DNA of 64,000 nucleotides from Streptomyces cellulosae. GTDB lineage: Bacteria; Actinomycetota; Actinomycetes; Streptomycetales; Streptomycetaceae. The DNA lies in the NCBI RefSeq assembly GCF_000721105.1, contig NZ_JOEV01000021.1, forward strand, positions 134,006 through 198,005. Direction: 5' to 3'. This document shows, piece after piece, positions 35,092 to 44,018 of this stretch. The notes below the pieces were generated by a model. That model was given only the letters and a program-made list of their open reading frames with translations, did not search any database and was not told the DNA's origin. Numbering within the stretch: the stretch's first letter is position 1; every line of letters starts with the position of its first letter. A program made the position numbers and the translations under genes.

Positions 35092-35162
35092 GGCCCGATC
35101 CTAGCGAATGCTGTCCTACGGGCCAGTGGCTCGGACGGGGCACAGGCCGGAAGCTCTATGTC

Positions 35163-36503
35163 GTGACCCAGACAACCGAAGCCCTCGTGCAGGAGCCCCG
35201 CGCGGGCCGGCGCCCCCGCATCCACCGTGCCTGGTTCGTCGCCGCCGTCACCTTCGTGACGATCATCGGCGCCGCCGCCTTCCGATCGTTGCCCGGGCTG
35301 CTCATCGACCCTCTGCACGACGAGTTCCAGTGGTCGCGCGGCACGATCAGTACGGCCGTCTCGATCAACCTCGCGCTGTACGGGCTCACCGCCCCCTTCG
35401 CGGCCGCGCTGATGGACCGCTTCGGCATCCGGCGGGTGGTCGCCGTCGCCCTGACCGTGATCGCGGCGGGCGCCGGCCTGACCGTGTTCATGACGGCGCC
35501 CTGGCAGCTGATCCTGTGCTGGGGCCTGCTGGTCGGCCTGGGCTCCGGCTCGATGGCCCTGGCCTTCGCCGCGACGGTCACCAACCGCTGGTTCACCGAG
35601 CGGCGCGGCCTGGTCACCGGCATCCTCACCGCCGCCTCGGCCTCCGGCCAGCTGATCTTCCTGCCGCTGCTGTCCTGGATCGTCGAGAACCACCACTGGC
35701 GGCCGGCCGCCGTCACGGTCGCCCTCGCCGCCCTCGCGGTCGTCCCCTTCGTCTGGCTGCTGCTGCGCGACCACCCGGCCGACGTGGGCCTGAAGCCGTA
35801 CGGGGCAAAGGAGTTCCTACCCAAGCCCGAACCGGTTCCGGGCGCGGCCCGGCGCGCGGTCACCGTGCTGTTCAAGGCCGCCCTCCCCCACTCTCGGCTG
35901 CGCTCGAGCGGGGGGACCCCCATCGGCCCCTTCTGGCTGCTCGCCGGTACCTTCGCGATCTGCGGGGCCTCCACCAACGGCCTGATCCAGACCCACTTCG
36001 TGCCCGCGGCCCACGACCACGGGATGCCCGTCACGGCGGCGGCCTCGCTCCTCGCGGTCATCGGTGTGTTCGACGTGGTCGGCACGGTGGCCTCCGGCTG
36101 GTTCACCGACCGCTTCGAACCGCGCCGGCTGCTCGCGGTGTACTACGCGCTGAGGGGCGTCTCGCTGCTGTTCCTCCCGATGCTGCTGGCCCCCTCGGTC
36201 CACCCGCCGATGCTCTTCTTCATCGTCTTCTACGGTCTCGACTGGGTCGCCACCGTTCCGCCCACCGTGGCCCTGTGCCGCGAGCACTACGGCGAGGACA
36301 GCGCGATCGTCTTCGGCTGGGTCCTGGCCTCCCACCAGGTCGGCGCCGCGCTGGTGGCCTTCCTCGGCGGTGTCGCCCGGGACGTCTTCGGGACGTACGA
36401 CATGATCTGGTACGCCTCGGGAGCGCTGTGCGCGGCGGCCGCGTTGATGGCGTTGGTGATCCGGCGGAGGCCGGTCGCGCAGACGGTACCGGCGGTGGCC
36501 TAG
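35163..36503 (+). CDS. MFS transporter, OFA-like
   Basis: 446 residues with twelve predicted spans; the N-terminus and first span (RAWFVAAVTFVTIIGAAAFRSLPGLL) and the motif FQWSRGTISTAVSINLALYGLTAPFAAALMDRFGIRRV place it among oxalate/formate-antiporter-like monocarboxylate transporters. It may import an acid for the catabolic genes, but it carries no CTGAC operator. The cytoplasmic loop after span 6 contains the peptide PHSRLRSSGGTP, encoded by a short interspersed repeat. Start GTG at 35163. Confidence 0.85.
   Translation: MTQTTEALVQEPRAGRRPRIHRAWFVAAVTFVTIIGAAAFRSLPGLLIDPLHDEFQWSRGTISTAVSINLALYGLTAPFAAALMDRFGIRRVVAVALTVIAAGAGLTVFMTAPWQLILCWGLLVGLGSGSMALAFAATVTNRWFTERRGLVTGILTAASASGQLIFLPLLSWIVENHHWRPAAVTVALAALAVVPFVWLLLRDHPADVGLKPYGAKEFLPKPEPVPGAARRAVTVLFKAALPHSRLRSSGGTPIGPFWLLAGTFAICGASTNGLIQTHFVPAAHDHGMPVTAAASLLAVIGVFDVVGTVASGWFTDRFEPRRLLAVYYALRGVSLLFLPMLLAPSVHPPMLFFIVFYGLDWVATVPPTVALCREHYGEDSAIVFGWVLASHQVGAALVAFLGGVARDVFGTYDMIWYASGALCAAAALMALVIRRRPVAQTVPAVA
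35885..35921 (+). repeat. short interspersed element in the MFS loop
   Basis: The sequence around CGCTCGAGCGGGGGGACCCC is one I remember recurring in many Streptomyces genomes as a small GC-rich element. Here it is in frame within a loop between membrane segments. Its origin is inference. Confidence 0.4.
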
Positions 36504-36515
36504 ACGCACGGTGGC

Positions 36516-37124
36516 CTAGAGGAAGCGTCCCTTGTGGAACAGCAAGGGGGCAGCGTCTTCGTCGTCGCCCGTGTCCAGCGCCTCCACCCGCCCCACCACG
36601 ATGAGGTGATCGCCCCCGGTGTGCACCGCGTGGATCGTGCAGTCGATCCACGCGAGCGTGCCGGCGAGGCGGGGGGAGCCGGAGACAGGGGCCGGGTCGT
36701 ACGCGACGCCCGCGAACTTGTCCGCGCCGCGCACCGCGAAGCCACGGCACAACTCGCCCTGGCCGGCGCTCAGGACGTTCACGCAGAAGACCCCGGCGCG
36801 GGCGATACGCGGCCAGGTCGTCGACGTACGGCCGACCATGAAGGCGACGAGGGGCGGGTCGAGGGACAGGGAGGAGAAGGACTGGCAGGCGAAGCCGGCG
36901 GGGGTGGTGCCGGGATCGGTGGCGGGTGCGGTGACAACGGTCACGCCGGTCGCGAAGTTCCCCAGCACGTGCCGGAACGCGGTCTGGTCGACGGGCGCCC
37001 GCTCGTTGTCCCGCACACACCGAAGGTCCGGTCGCGGCAGTGCCTCGACGGGACGCGCGAGCGGCGCGGTCCCGGTCGACCTGAGATACCGGACGGCGGC
37101 TTCGGCCATTCCTGCTTGTCCCAT
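36516..37124 (-). CDS. flavin reductase-like oxidoreductase
   Basis: 202 residues of the flavin reductase (HpaC/DIM6/NTAB) family that supplies reduced flavin to a monooxygenase. Motifs: FRHVLGNFATGVTVVTAP, PAGFACQSFSSLSLDPPLVAFMVG and VFCVNVLSAGQGELCRGFAVRGADKFAG, and GDHLIVVGRVEAL. ATG at 37124 with GGGAG upstream. Operator copy 4 lies 17 bp before the start. A matching two-component monooxygenase subunit is not encoded next to it; the FMO-like gene at 42071 does not need one. Confidence 0.88.
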   Translation of the reverse strand: MGQAGMAEAAVRYLRSTGTAPLARPVEALPRPDLRCVRDNERAPVDQTAFRHVLGNFATGVTVVTAPATDPGTTPAGFACQSFSSLSLDPPLVAFMVGRTSTTWPRIARAGVFCVNVLSAGQGELCRGFAVRGADKFAGVAYDPAPVSGSPRLAGTLAWIDCTIHAVHTGGDHLIVVGRVEALDTGDDEDAAPLLFHKGRFL

Positions 37125-37140
37125 CACACTCCCATTGAAG

Positions 37141-37155
37141 CTGACGCATCGTCAG
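37141..37155. promoter_or_regulatory. CTGAC-N5-GTCAG operator, copy 4
   Basis: CTGACGCATCGTCAG, perfect arms, 17-31 bp upstream of the flavin reductase start. It stands between that gene and the end of the enoyl-CoA hydratase gene. Confidence 0.75.
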
Positions 37156-37206
37156 ATAGGAAGGGGCGGGAGGGGGCGGTAAGGGGCAGGAAGGGGCTGA
37201 GTGAGG

Positions 37207-38034
37207 CTAACGCCCCCGGTACTCGGGGTTCCTGCGCTCCACGAAGCTCCGTACGCCCTCCTGCGCGTCCGCCGTCGTCATGTTGATCTCCTGTGCGGCA
37301 GCCTCGGCGGCGAAGGCGGTGGCGCGGTCGGTGGCGAGGGAGGCGTTGACGAGCTGCTTGGTAAGGGCGAGGGCGCGGGTCGGGCCGGCGGCGAGGCGCG
37401 TGGCCCACTCGCGGGCCGTCCTGTCCAACTCGGCGTCCAGTACGACACGGTTGACGAGGCCGAGGCGTTCGGCGTCCGGGGCGGTGAGCGCGTCGCCGAA
37501 GAACATCAGCTCCTTCGCCCGCTGCGGGCCGACGAGCCGGGGCAGGAGATACGCCCCGCCGCCGTCCGGCACGAGCCCGCGCCGGACGAACACCTCGATG
37601 AACCGGGCGGACTCCGCGGCCAGTACGAGGTCGCAGGCGAGGGCGAGATGCGCGCCGAGGCCGGCCGCGGTGCCGTTCACGGCGGCGATGACCGGTTTCT
37701 CGCAGTCGAGGACGGCGGCGATCAGGCGCTGGGCGCCGGTGCGGAGGGTGCGTGCGACGTCGCCGGCGGTTCGCTGCCCGGTCGTCGCTGTTCCGCGCAG
37801 GTCCGCGCCGGCGCAGAATCCGCGGCCCGTGCCCGTGATCACGACCGCCCGTACGTCCGGGTCGGCGGAGGCCTCGTCGAGGAGACGAATGATGCGTTCG
37901 CGCTGGTCAGGGGTGAGGGCGTTGAGGGCTTCGGGTCGGTTGAGGGTGATGCGGCAGACCTGATTGTCAGTGGTGTGCCGTATCAATGACTCAACGGAGA
38001 TTTCGGATTCTCGGGGGGAATCGGGCATGTTCAT
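37207..38034 (-). CDS. enoyl-CoA hydratase/isomerase
   Basis: Crotonase-fold protein of 275 residues. VCRITLNRPEALNALTPDQRE, oxyanion loop FCAGADLRGTATTGQR, and AAVNGTAAGLGAHLALACDLVLAAESARFIEVFVRRGLVPDGGGAYLLPRLVG. The glutamate corresponding to the first catalytic Glu of hydratases is not obvious in the loop, but a region IEVFVRRGLVPDGGG is present, so hydratase or isomerase activity is likely for an acyl-CoA of the pathway. Its start lies one base after the stop of the ADP-forming synthetase gene: same operon. Confidence 0.9.
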   Translation of the reverse strand: MNMPDSPRESEISVESLIRHTTDNQVCRITLNRPEALNALTPDQRERIIRLLDEASADPDVRAVVITGTGRGFCAGADLRGTATTGQRTAGDVARTLRTGAQRLIAAVLDCEKPVIAAVNGTAAGLGAHLALACDLVLAAESARFIEVFVRRGLVPDGGGAYLLPRLVGPQRAKELMFFGDALTAPDAERLGLVNRVVLDAELDRTAREWATRLAAGPTRALALTKQLVNASLATDRATAFAAEAAAQEINMTTADAQEGVRSFVERRNPEYRGR

Positions 38035-38035
38035 T

Positions 38036-40261
38036 TCAGCGGCACACCGCCAACGCGTCCAGCGCCACGGCGCCCTGCCCCTGCGGCAGCACCATCAGCG
38101 GATTGATGTCGAGCTCCGCGAGGTCGTCCCCGAGTTCCAGGGCCATGCGCTGCACCCGCAGGACGACTTCGACCAGCGCGTCGAGATCCGCCGGGGGGCG
38201 CCCCCGGACCCCGTCGAGGAGGGCCCGCCCGCGCAGTTCGGCGCACATGTCCCGCGCCTGCTCCTCTCCGAAGGGCGGCACGCGTACGGCGGTGTCCCGC
38301 AGCACCTCGACGAGCACCCCGCCGAGCCCGACGGTCACGGTCGGCCCGAAGAGTTCGTCGTGGGTGAGGCCGACGACCATCTCCACACCCCGCTCGACCA
38401 TCTGGCACACGAGGACGCCGTCCAGCGGGACGTCCTCGTAGCGGGCGATGTCGGTCAACTCCCGGTAGGCGTCCCGGACCTGGCTGGCCGAGGTCAGCCC
38501 GATCTTCACCAGCCCGAGCTCCGTCTTGTGGGCGATCCGCGCCCCGGACGCCTTCATCACCACGGGGTAGCCGACCAGCCCGGCCGCCCGCACGGCCGCC
38601 GCCGCGCTGCTCACCAACTGCTCACGCGGTACGCGAATGCCGTACGCCCGCAGCAGCTGCTTCGCCGCGTGCTCGCTCAGCTGCTGTCCTGGTCGCATCA
38701 GTGCCTGCGCCTTGCGGAAGGAGGGCGAGGGGGTGCGGGGCGCGGAGTCGAAGGGGGAGCGGTAGCCGCTGACGAAGCGGTGGTGGTCGAGGTGGGCGCG
38801 GACGGCGGTGATGCAGTTCGCGACCGTGCGGAAGGTGGCCACGCGGGAGGAGCCGAGCAGGACCTCGCGGTACGCCGGCTCGGTGCCGACCGGCGAGCCC
38901 CACACCACGCACACCAGCTTGTCCGTCCGCTCGGCCGCGTCCACCAGGTCCTGGACGAGCCTGTCGCTGAGCGGCGGGAAGGGCCCGGTGATCGGACAGA
39001 TCAGCACCCCGACCGCGGGGTCGTCGAGGATCGCGTCGATGATCTTTTGGCCGCGCCAGTCGCCGACCGGGTGGCCGCCGTTGTCGACGGGGTTGGCCAC
39101 GCTCAGGTACTCGGGTATCCACTGGTGCAGTTCGGCCTGCTTGGCGTCCGACAGCCGCGGCAGGTTCAGGCCCGCCTCGGTGGCCAGGTCGGCGAAGTGC
39201 GCGCCTGTGCCGCCCGAGATCGAATAGACGACGACGCCCTCGGCGCGGGGGGGCCGGGCGCGGGCCAGTAGGGCGGCGGTGTCCTGGAGTTCGTCCAGGC
39301 CGTCGACGCGGATCACCCCGTACTGGCGCATCGCCGCGTCCACCACCGCGTCGGCGCCGGTCAGCTTGCCGGTGTGTGAGGCGGCCGTGCGGGCGCCGGT
39401 CTCGGTGCGGCCCACCTTGACCGCGACCACGGGCACCTTGCGGCGGGCGGCGCGGTCGGCGGCGAGCAGGAAGGAGCGGCCGTCCTTGAGTCCCTCGACG
39501 TAGCAGGCGATGGCGCCGACCTCGGGCCGCTCGGCGAAGTAGGAGAGGAAGTCCGAGGTCTCCAGGTCGGCCTCGTTGCCGGTGGGTGCCCAGTGGGACA
39601 GGCGGATGCCGAGTTCCTGGAGGGCGAAGACGGGACGGCCCTGGTGGCCGGACTGGGTGATGAGGGCGATGGCCGGACCGTCCAGGTCGTCCCGGAACTC
39701 CTCGAAGGCGTTGAGGTTGGTGTTGGGGCCGAGCAGTCGCATCCCCGACCGCTCGACGGCGGTGGCGAGCCGGGCCTGGGCGGCCGCGCCCTCCGCGCCC
39801 GTCTCGGCGAACCCGGAGGCGAAGACGACCGCGAACTTGACCTTGGCCTCGGCCAGTTCCTCGACCACGGGAAGAGGGTCGGCGACCAGCAGCACGGCGA
39901 GGTCGACCTGCTCGGGCAGGTCGGCGACGGAGGGGGAGCAGGGGATGCCGAAGACGGACGGACGGGTGGGATGCACCGGGTGGAGCCGGGCTCCGACCCG
40001 CTCGGACCAGGCGAGCAGTTGCCGGGTGATCCCGGTGTTCGGCCGGCCCTCGGCGTCCGAGGCGCCGATCACCGCCACCGACTCGGGCCGGAAGAAACGG
40101 TCCAGATCGGGGACGGCGGCGAAGAGCGTCCGGCCGCTGACGTCGAGATCGTCCACCTCGGCGGGCCGGCCGTGCACGGCGGGCCCGGGTTGCTCGCCGC
40201 ACGCGATGACCCGGGCCCGGCGGGAGTCGGTGGTGAGGGTGCCGTGGGTTGATCCAAGCAT
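38036..40261 (-). CDS. ADP-forming acyl-CoA synthetase, fused subunits
   Basis: 741 residues; activates or interconverts acyl-CoA with ATP or ADP. Order: CoA-binding domain (FFRPESVAVIGASDAEGRPNTGITRQLL), succinyl-CoA-ligase-like domain with the phosphohistidine region KVGRTETGARTAASHTGKLTGAD, and C-terminal ATP-grasp domain (LLRAYGIRVPREQLV, GYPVVMKASGARIAHKTELGLVKIGL, ELDINPLMV). The fused form is of the acetate-CoA ligase (ADP-forming) family. ATG at 40261 has AGGAG upstream; a TTG at 40291 is weaker. Two operators (copies 5 and 6) lie just upstream. Confidence 0.9.
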   Translation of the reverse strand: MLGSTHGTLTTDSRRARVIACGEQPGPAVHGRPAEVDDLDVSGRTLFAAVPDLDRFFRPESVAVIGASDAEGRPNTGITRQLLAWSERVGARLHPVHPTRPSVFGIPCSPSVADLPEQVDLAVLLVADPLPVVEELAEAKVKFAVVFASGFAETGAEGAAAQARLATAVERSGMRLLGPNTNLNAFEEFRDDLDGPAIALITQSGHQGRPVFALQELGIRLSHWAPTGNEADLETSDFLSYFAERPEVGAIACYVEGLKDGRSFLLAADRAARRKVPVVAVKVGRTETGARTAASHTGKLTGADAVVDAAMRQYGVIRVDGLDELQDTAALLARARPPRAEGVVVYSISGGTGAHFADLATEAGLNLPRLSDAKQAELHQWIPEYLSVANPVDNGGHPVGDWRGQKIIDAILDDPAVGVLICPITGPFPPLSDRLVQDLVDAAERTDKLVCVVWGSPVGTEPAYREVLLGSSRVATFRTVANCITAVRAHLDHHRFVSGYRSPFDSAPRTPSPSFRKAQALMRPGQQLSEHAAKQLLRAYGIRVPREQLVSSAAAAVRAAGLVGYPVVMKASGARIAHKTELGLVKIGLTSASQVRDAYRELTDIARYEDVPLDGVLVCQMVERGVEMVVGLTHDELFGPTVTVGLGGVLVEVLRDTAVRVPPFGEEQARDMCAELRGRALLDGVRGRPPADLDALVEVVLRVQRMALELGDDLAELDINPLMVLPQGQGAVALDALAVCR

Positions 40262-40295
40262 CTGGTCCGCCCGCTCCTGTGTGACTGCCAAGTAA

Positions 40296-40334
40296 CTGAC
40301 GAACTGTCAGATTACATAACTGACGGGATGTCAG
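40296..40334. promoter_or_regulatory. tandem CTGAC-N5-GTCAG operators, copies 5 and 6
   Basis: CTGACGAACTGTCAG at 40296-40310 and CTGACGGGATGTCAG at 40320-40334, both with perfect arms, centres 24 bp apart, upstream of the ADP-forming synthetase and enoyl-CoA hydratase operon. Confidence 0.8.
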
Positions 40335-40392
40335 GAATGGGTCGTGCACACAAAGGTCGCGCACACGGAAAGGAACAGACCGAGGGCTCGGC

Positions 40393-41907
40393 CTACAGCG
40401 CCGCCAGCACCTCCTTCGCCACCCGCTCGCCCGACCGCACCGCGCCGTCCATGAAGCCCATCCAGTAGGTGGACGTCTCGGTCCCGGCCCAGTGGATGCC
40501 GCCGACGGGCCTGCGCAGGGCGGGGCCGTACTGGGTCAGCACGCCGGGCGCGGCGATGGAGACGGGGCCACCGCGGGTGTAGGCCTCGTTGTTCCAGCGT
40601 TGCAGGACGAAGGAGGAAGGGGAGGCCGCTTTCTCGCCGAAGTACGTCACGTAGTCCTTCAGCACGGCCGCCCTGACCTCCGCCTCGCTCGCCGCGTCCA
40701 GCGCCCGCATCTCGTCGGCCTCGATGAAGCCCATCAAGGCGCCGTACGAGGCGTCGGGCGGGGAGTTGTCGAAGGTGGAACTGACCACGCCGGTGTCGCT
40801 GACGACTTGGCCGTTGAGTCCGTCGGCACGCCAGAAGGGAGTGTCGTAGACCGCGATCGCCTTGCCGACCGAGGCCATCGGCAGGCGCTGGGCGAGCTGG
40901 TCGCGGGCGGCGGGCAGCAGGGGGTCGTAGGAGATACGGGCCGCGAGGGGCGGGGGTACGGCGACGACGACCTTCTTGGCGGTGACCGTGACGCCGTCGG
41001 CCGTCACGACGTACTGGCCGCCGGACTGGCTGATCGTGCGCACCGGGGCGTTCAGCACCACCCGGTCGCCGAGTGTGGCGGCCAGTTTGATCGGCACCTG
41101 CTGGGAGCCGCCGACGAAGCGCAGTTCCTGGGCCCCGTTCGCGGTCTCGGTGAGACGTTCCAGGGTGCCGGCGTTCGACTGGTTGCCGGCGGCGGCGATG
41201 TAGAAGAGGACGAACAGGAGGGAGAGCTCACGGGGTTCGGCCGAGAAGATCGACGTACAGGCCACGTCGAGGAGGAACTTGGCGGACGGAATGACGGCGT
41301 TGGCGCGCAGCCAGGTCTCGAAGGTCTGCCGGTCCCACTCCTCGGCTTTCGCGGCGCTCCAGGGCGCGTCCACCGGGACCTGCTTGGCCATGTCGTCGAG
41401 GGAGGCCTGCACGATCGCCGCGTTGGCGAGGCCGGCCGCGTCGATCGGGGGGACCGAGCCGAGCAGGCCGTCGGTGGCGTACGGGGTTTTCTTGCCGTCC
41501 TTGTAGAGGAGGTTCTTGCCGGTGTTGTAGGTCGGGAAGGTCGCCACGCCGAGGGAGTCGGCGAGTGCCTTGATGCGGTCCTGGGTGGGGCCGATGAACT
41601 CGCCGCCGCCCTCGGTGACCCCGCCGCCCGCCAGGCGCAGGTTCACCACCCGGCCGCCGACGCGGTCGCGGGCCTCCAGGACGACGACCGTCTTCCCGGC
41701 GGCGACCAGGTCGCGGGCCGCCGTGAGTCCGGCGAGACCGCCGCCGACGATGGCGACGTCCACGGTCCGGGTGGCCGCGGCGGCCGTACCGGCGGCGGTG
41801 GTGGTGAGGGTGAGCGCCCCGGCCGCGGCGGCCGTACCGCCCAGCAGCGTGCGGCGGGAGAGCCGGGAGTGCTGGGAGTGCTGGGAGTGCTGTCTTTCAC
41901 GTGCCAC
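40393..41907 (-). CDS. Tat-exported flavin amine oxidase
   Basis: FAD-dependent amine oxidase (monoamine oxidase-like) of 504 residues. Twin-arginine signal LSRRTLLGGTAAAAGALTL with later hydrophobic run, so it is exported folded with FAD. Then VDVAIVGGGLAGLTAARDLVAAGKTVVVLEARDRVGGRV (dinucleotide fold), GGEFIGPTQDRI, and C-terminal IHWAGTETSTYWMGFMDGAVRSGERVAKE. Start is the GTG at 41907, six bases after GGAGG; the ATG at 41913 is too near the ribosome site. N-terminal QHSQHSQHS is a nine-base repeat. Probable role: deamination of an extracellular amine. Confidence 0.88.
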   Translation of the reverse strand: MARERQHSQHSQHSRLSRRTLLGGTAAAAGALTLTTTAAGTAAAATRTVDVAIVGGGLAGLTAARDLVAAGKTVVVLEARDRVGGRVVNLRLAGGGVTEGGGEFIGPTQDRIKALADSLGVATFPTYNTGKNLLYKDGKKTPYATDGLLGSVPPIDAAGLANAAIVQASLDDMAKQVPVDAPWSAAKAEEWDRQTFETWLRANAVIPSAKFLLDVACTSIFSAEPRELSLLFVLFYIAAAGNQSNAGTLERLTETANGAQELRFVGGSQQVPIKLAATLGDRVVLNAPVRTISQSGGQYVVTADGVTVTAKKVVVAVPPPLAARISYDPLLPAARDQLAQRLPMASVGKAIAVYDTPFWRADGLNGQVVSDTGVVSSTFDNSPPDASYGALMGFIEADEMRALDAASEAEVRAAVLKDYVTYFGEKAASPSSFVLQRWNNEAYTRGGPVSIAAPGVLTQYGPALRRPVGGIHWAGTETSTYWMGFMDGAVRSGERVAKEVLAAL

Positions 41908-42070
41908 GTGCATCCTCCGTCGTAGCGAGAGGTGGGTGGAGCTGGAAAGTGAACAGTGCTCACATTCTGGCCCCGCGCGACGGTCTCGTACAGCTCTTCG
42001 GCCACATCTGACCCACAAGTAACAAGAGGAGTACGGAGGAGAGTTGAGGATTCCTACGTCCGAGGAGGCG

Positions 42071-43294
42071 TCAGCCGGGGAGGCGGGAGGCCTGGCGGGT
42101 CGGGTCCTTGGCGATGGCCTTCGCGATCTTCCCGGCGTCGATGGCCAGTTCGCGGAAGGTGCCGCTGATGGGGGTGACGAAGCCGGTGAAGTAGAGGCCG
42201 GGCGCGTTCCGCGGGGTCCGGGCGCCGTTGACGACCGGGTTGCCGTCCGGGTCGAGGACGTCGAGGTGGCCGACGAGGTCATCGAGGGCTCGGGTGTAGC
42301 CGGTGGCGGCGATGACGGCGTCCGGGGAGAGGAAACTGCCGTCGGCGAGGGACACCTTGCCGTCCTCGAAGCCCTCTACTGCGGCCACGACCTCGACGCT
42401 GCCCTTGCGCACGGCGTCGATGAGGCCGACGTCCTGGACCGGGATCGCGCCCTGCCTGACCCGGCTGTAGAGGCCGGTGTCGGGACGGGGCAGGCCCTGC
42501 GCGGAGAGGTCCGGCACGCTGAGCTTGGCGAGCGGGACGGCGAGCCGGTCGACGAGCGGTACCGGCAGCCGTCGTACGAGGATGCCCGTCTGCTGGGCGG
42601 ACCACCCGGCCGTGGAGCGTCGGGTGATGTGCGGGACGGTGCGCACCGACAGCCGTACCCGCGAGGCGCCGCCCTCCACCAGGTCGACGGCGATCTCGGC
42701 GCCGGTGTTGCCGACGCCGACGACCAGGACGTCACGGCCGGCGAAGGGTTTCGCGTTGCGGTAGTCGCCGGCGTGCAGGAACTCGCCGGTGTAGGCGTCG
42801 CGGCCGGGCCAGTCGGGCACGCGGGGCGTGTGGTTGTAGCCGGTGGCGACCACCACCGCCGCGCCGGTCAGTTCACGGCCGCCGGTGGCGTGCAGCAGCC
42901 AGCCGCTGCCGTCGGCGGTGCGCTCGACGCGGGAGACCTCCACGCCGGTGACGATCTCCAGCTCGTGGTGCTCGGCGTACTTCTCCAGGTAGCGCACCAC
43001 GTCGTCGCGGGCTACCCAGCGCCCGAACTTGCGTGGCATGGCCAGCCCCGGCAGGGCCGAGAGCCGGCGGGTGGTGTGCAGGTGCAGCCGTTCGTAGTGG
43101 CGCCGCCACGACTCCCCGACGCGGTCGGATCTCTCCAGCACCACGGCACGCAGACCCTGGGCACGCAGGGCGTACGCGGTGGCCAGTCCGCCGGGGCCGC
43201 CGCCGATGACGTACACGGGGCGTTCGGCGGGGTGCGACGCGGGGTGCGTCGGCTCCGCGGGGTTCGCGGACGCTGTCGAGTCGGAGTCGGCCAT
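42071..43294 (-). CDS. FMO-like flavin monooxygenase
   Basis: 407 residues with two dinucleotide-binding motifs: FAD site VYVIGGGPGGLATAYALRAQGLRAVVLERSDRVGESWRRHYERLHLHTTRRLSALPG, and NADPH site VLVVGVGNTGAEIAVDLVEGG, with the flavin-dependent monooxygenase/BVMO-like block between. C-terminal GLYFTGFVTPISGTFRELAIDAGKIA is typical of the family. It may hydroxylate a ring or amine or do a Baeyer-Villiger reaction. ATG at 43294 follows a weak ribosome site. No CTGAC operator is near this promoter. Confidence 0.85.
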   Translation of the reverse strand: MADSDSTASANPAEPTHPASHPAERPVYVIGGGPGGLATAYALRAQGLRAVVLERSDRVGESWRRHYERLHLHTTRRLSALPGLAMPRKFGRWVARDDVVRYLEKYAEHHELEIVTGVEVSRVERTADGSGWLLHATGGRELTGAAVVVATGYNHTPRVPDWPGRDAYTGEFLHAGDYRNAKPFAGRDVLVVGVGNTGAEIAVDLVEGGASRVRLSVRTVPHITRRSTAGWSAQQTGILVRRLPVPLVDRLAVPLAKLSVPDLSAQGLPRPDTGLYSRVRQGAIPVQDVGLIDAVRKGSVEVVAAVEGFEDGKVSLADGSFLSPDAVIAATGYTRALDDLVGHLDVLDPDGNPVVNGARTPRNAPGLYFTGFVTPISGTFRELAIDAGKIAKAIAKDPTRQASRLPG

Positions 43295-43568
43295 GTGCGC
43301 GAGCGTAATCCCGGGCGCCGTTGATGGGTCTCGGTCAAGACCGGAATTGGTTGCGGATTGATCACGCCTGTAGGAGGGGTGGGTGGGGCTCGTGGCGTAG
43401 GGCGCCTGGTTGTGTGCGGAGGGAGGAGAGGGGGGCGTGCGGTCGGCTTTCGGAGAGGCCGCCGTCGGTGCCGCCTGGCGGCCGGCCCCTGATCGGCCTC
43501 TCGCGGCCGTGGGGTTCCCGGGAATGGCCATCTGACGTACCGTCAGATTCGTGGAGGCGATGGATGCG
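43295..43568. promoter_or_regulatory. divergent region, FMO gene / DoxX operon
   Basis: The 274-bp gap contains no gene. Operator copy 7 is at its right end, beside the DoxX gene; the FMO promoter must be on the left. Confidence 0.4.
43532..43546. promoter_or_regulatory. CTGAC-N5-GTCAG operator, copy 7
   Basis: CTGACGTACCGTCAG, perfect arms, just before the DoxX-DUF35 operon. Confidence 0.75.
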
Positions 43569-44018
43569 ATGGACACGATCTGGCTCACCGGGGCGCAGTG
43601 GCTGGCCGTGCTGCGCATAGGACTCGGGCTGTGGTGGCTGGAGAGCTGGCGGCACAAGGACAAGAAGACGTGGTTCGAGGGCGGCGGGATCACCTGGGCG
43701 GCCGACATCGCCGCCAAGCACAAGTGGACCGCCGTACGCAGCGGCTTCGACGTGGTCGTCGCGCCGCGCCCGCGGACGATGGCGTACGTCGTCGCGTACG
43801 CCGAACTCGCCCTCGGCCTCGGGTTGATCCTCGGCTTCCTGACCCCGGTCGCGCTCGTCGGCGGACTGCTGCTCAACGTCCTCTACTTCACCCTCATGAT
43901 CCACGACTGGGCCGAGCAGGGGCAGAACTCGATGATGGCCCTCATCTCCGTGGCGGCCCTGTTCGGGATGTCGTGGCAGGACTGGTCGGTGGACGGCGCG
44001 CTGGGGCTCTTCCAGTGA
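43569..44018 (+). CDS. DoxX-like membrane protein
   Basis: 149 residues with four predicted spans (WLAVLRIGLGLWWLES, TMAYVVAYAELALGLGLILGFL, LVGGLLLNVLYFTLMIHDW and ALISVAALFGMSW). It resembles the DoxX/TQO small subunit family. Several in-frame starts exist (GTG 43551, ATG 43560, ATG 43569); GGAGG at 43553-43557 favours the ATG at 43569. Stop overlaps the following GTG (GTGA). Role in the pathway unknown; some DoxX proteins serve membrane redox complexes. Confidence 0.75.
   Translation: MDTIWLTGAQWLAVLRIGLGLWWLESWRHKDKKTWFEGGGITWAADIAAKHKWTAVRSGFDVVVAPRPRTMAYVVAYAELALGLGLILGFLTPVALVGGLLLNVLYFTLMIHDWAEQGQNSMMALISVAALFGMSWQDWSVDGALGLFQ

Noticed and set aside
32821..36503. MFS genes and AraC regulator as members of the CTGAC regulon
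   Set aside because: No CTGAC-N5-GTCAG copy lies in their promoters; they were left out of the regulon despite their position.
37964..39271. Plus-strand frame of 435 codons opposite the ADP-forming synthetase
   Set aside because: Shadow of a clearly recognisable minus-strand enzyme; no ribosome site or domain.
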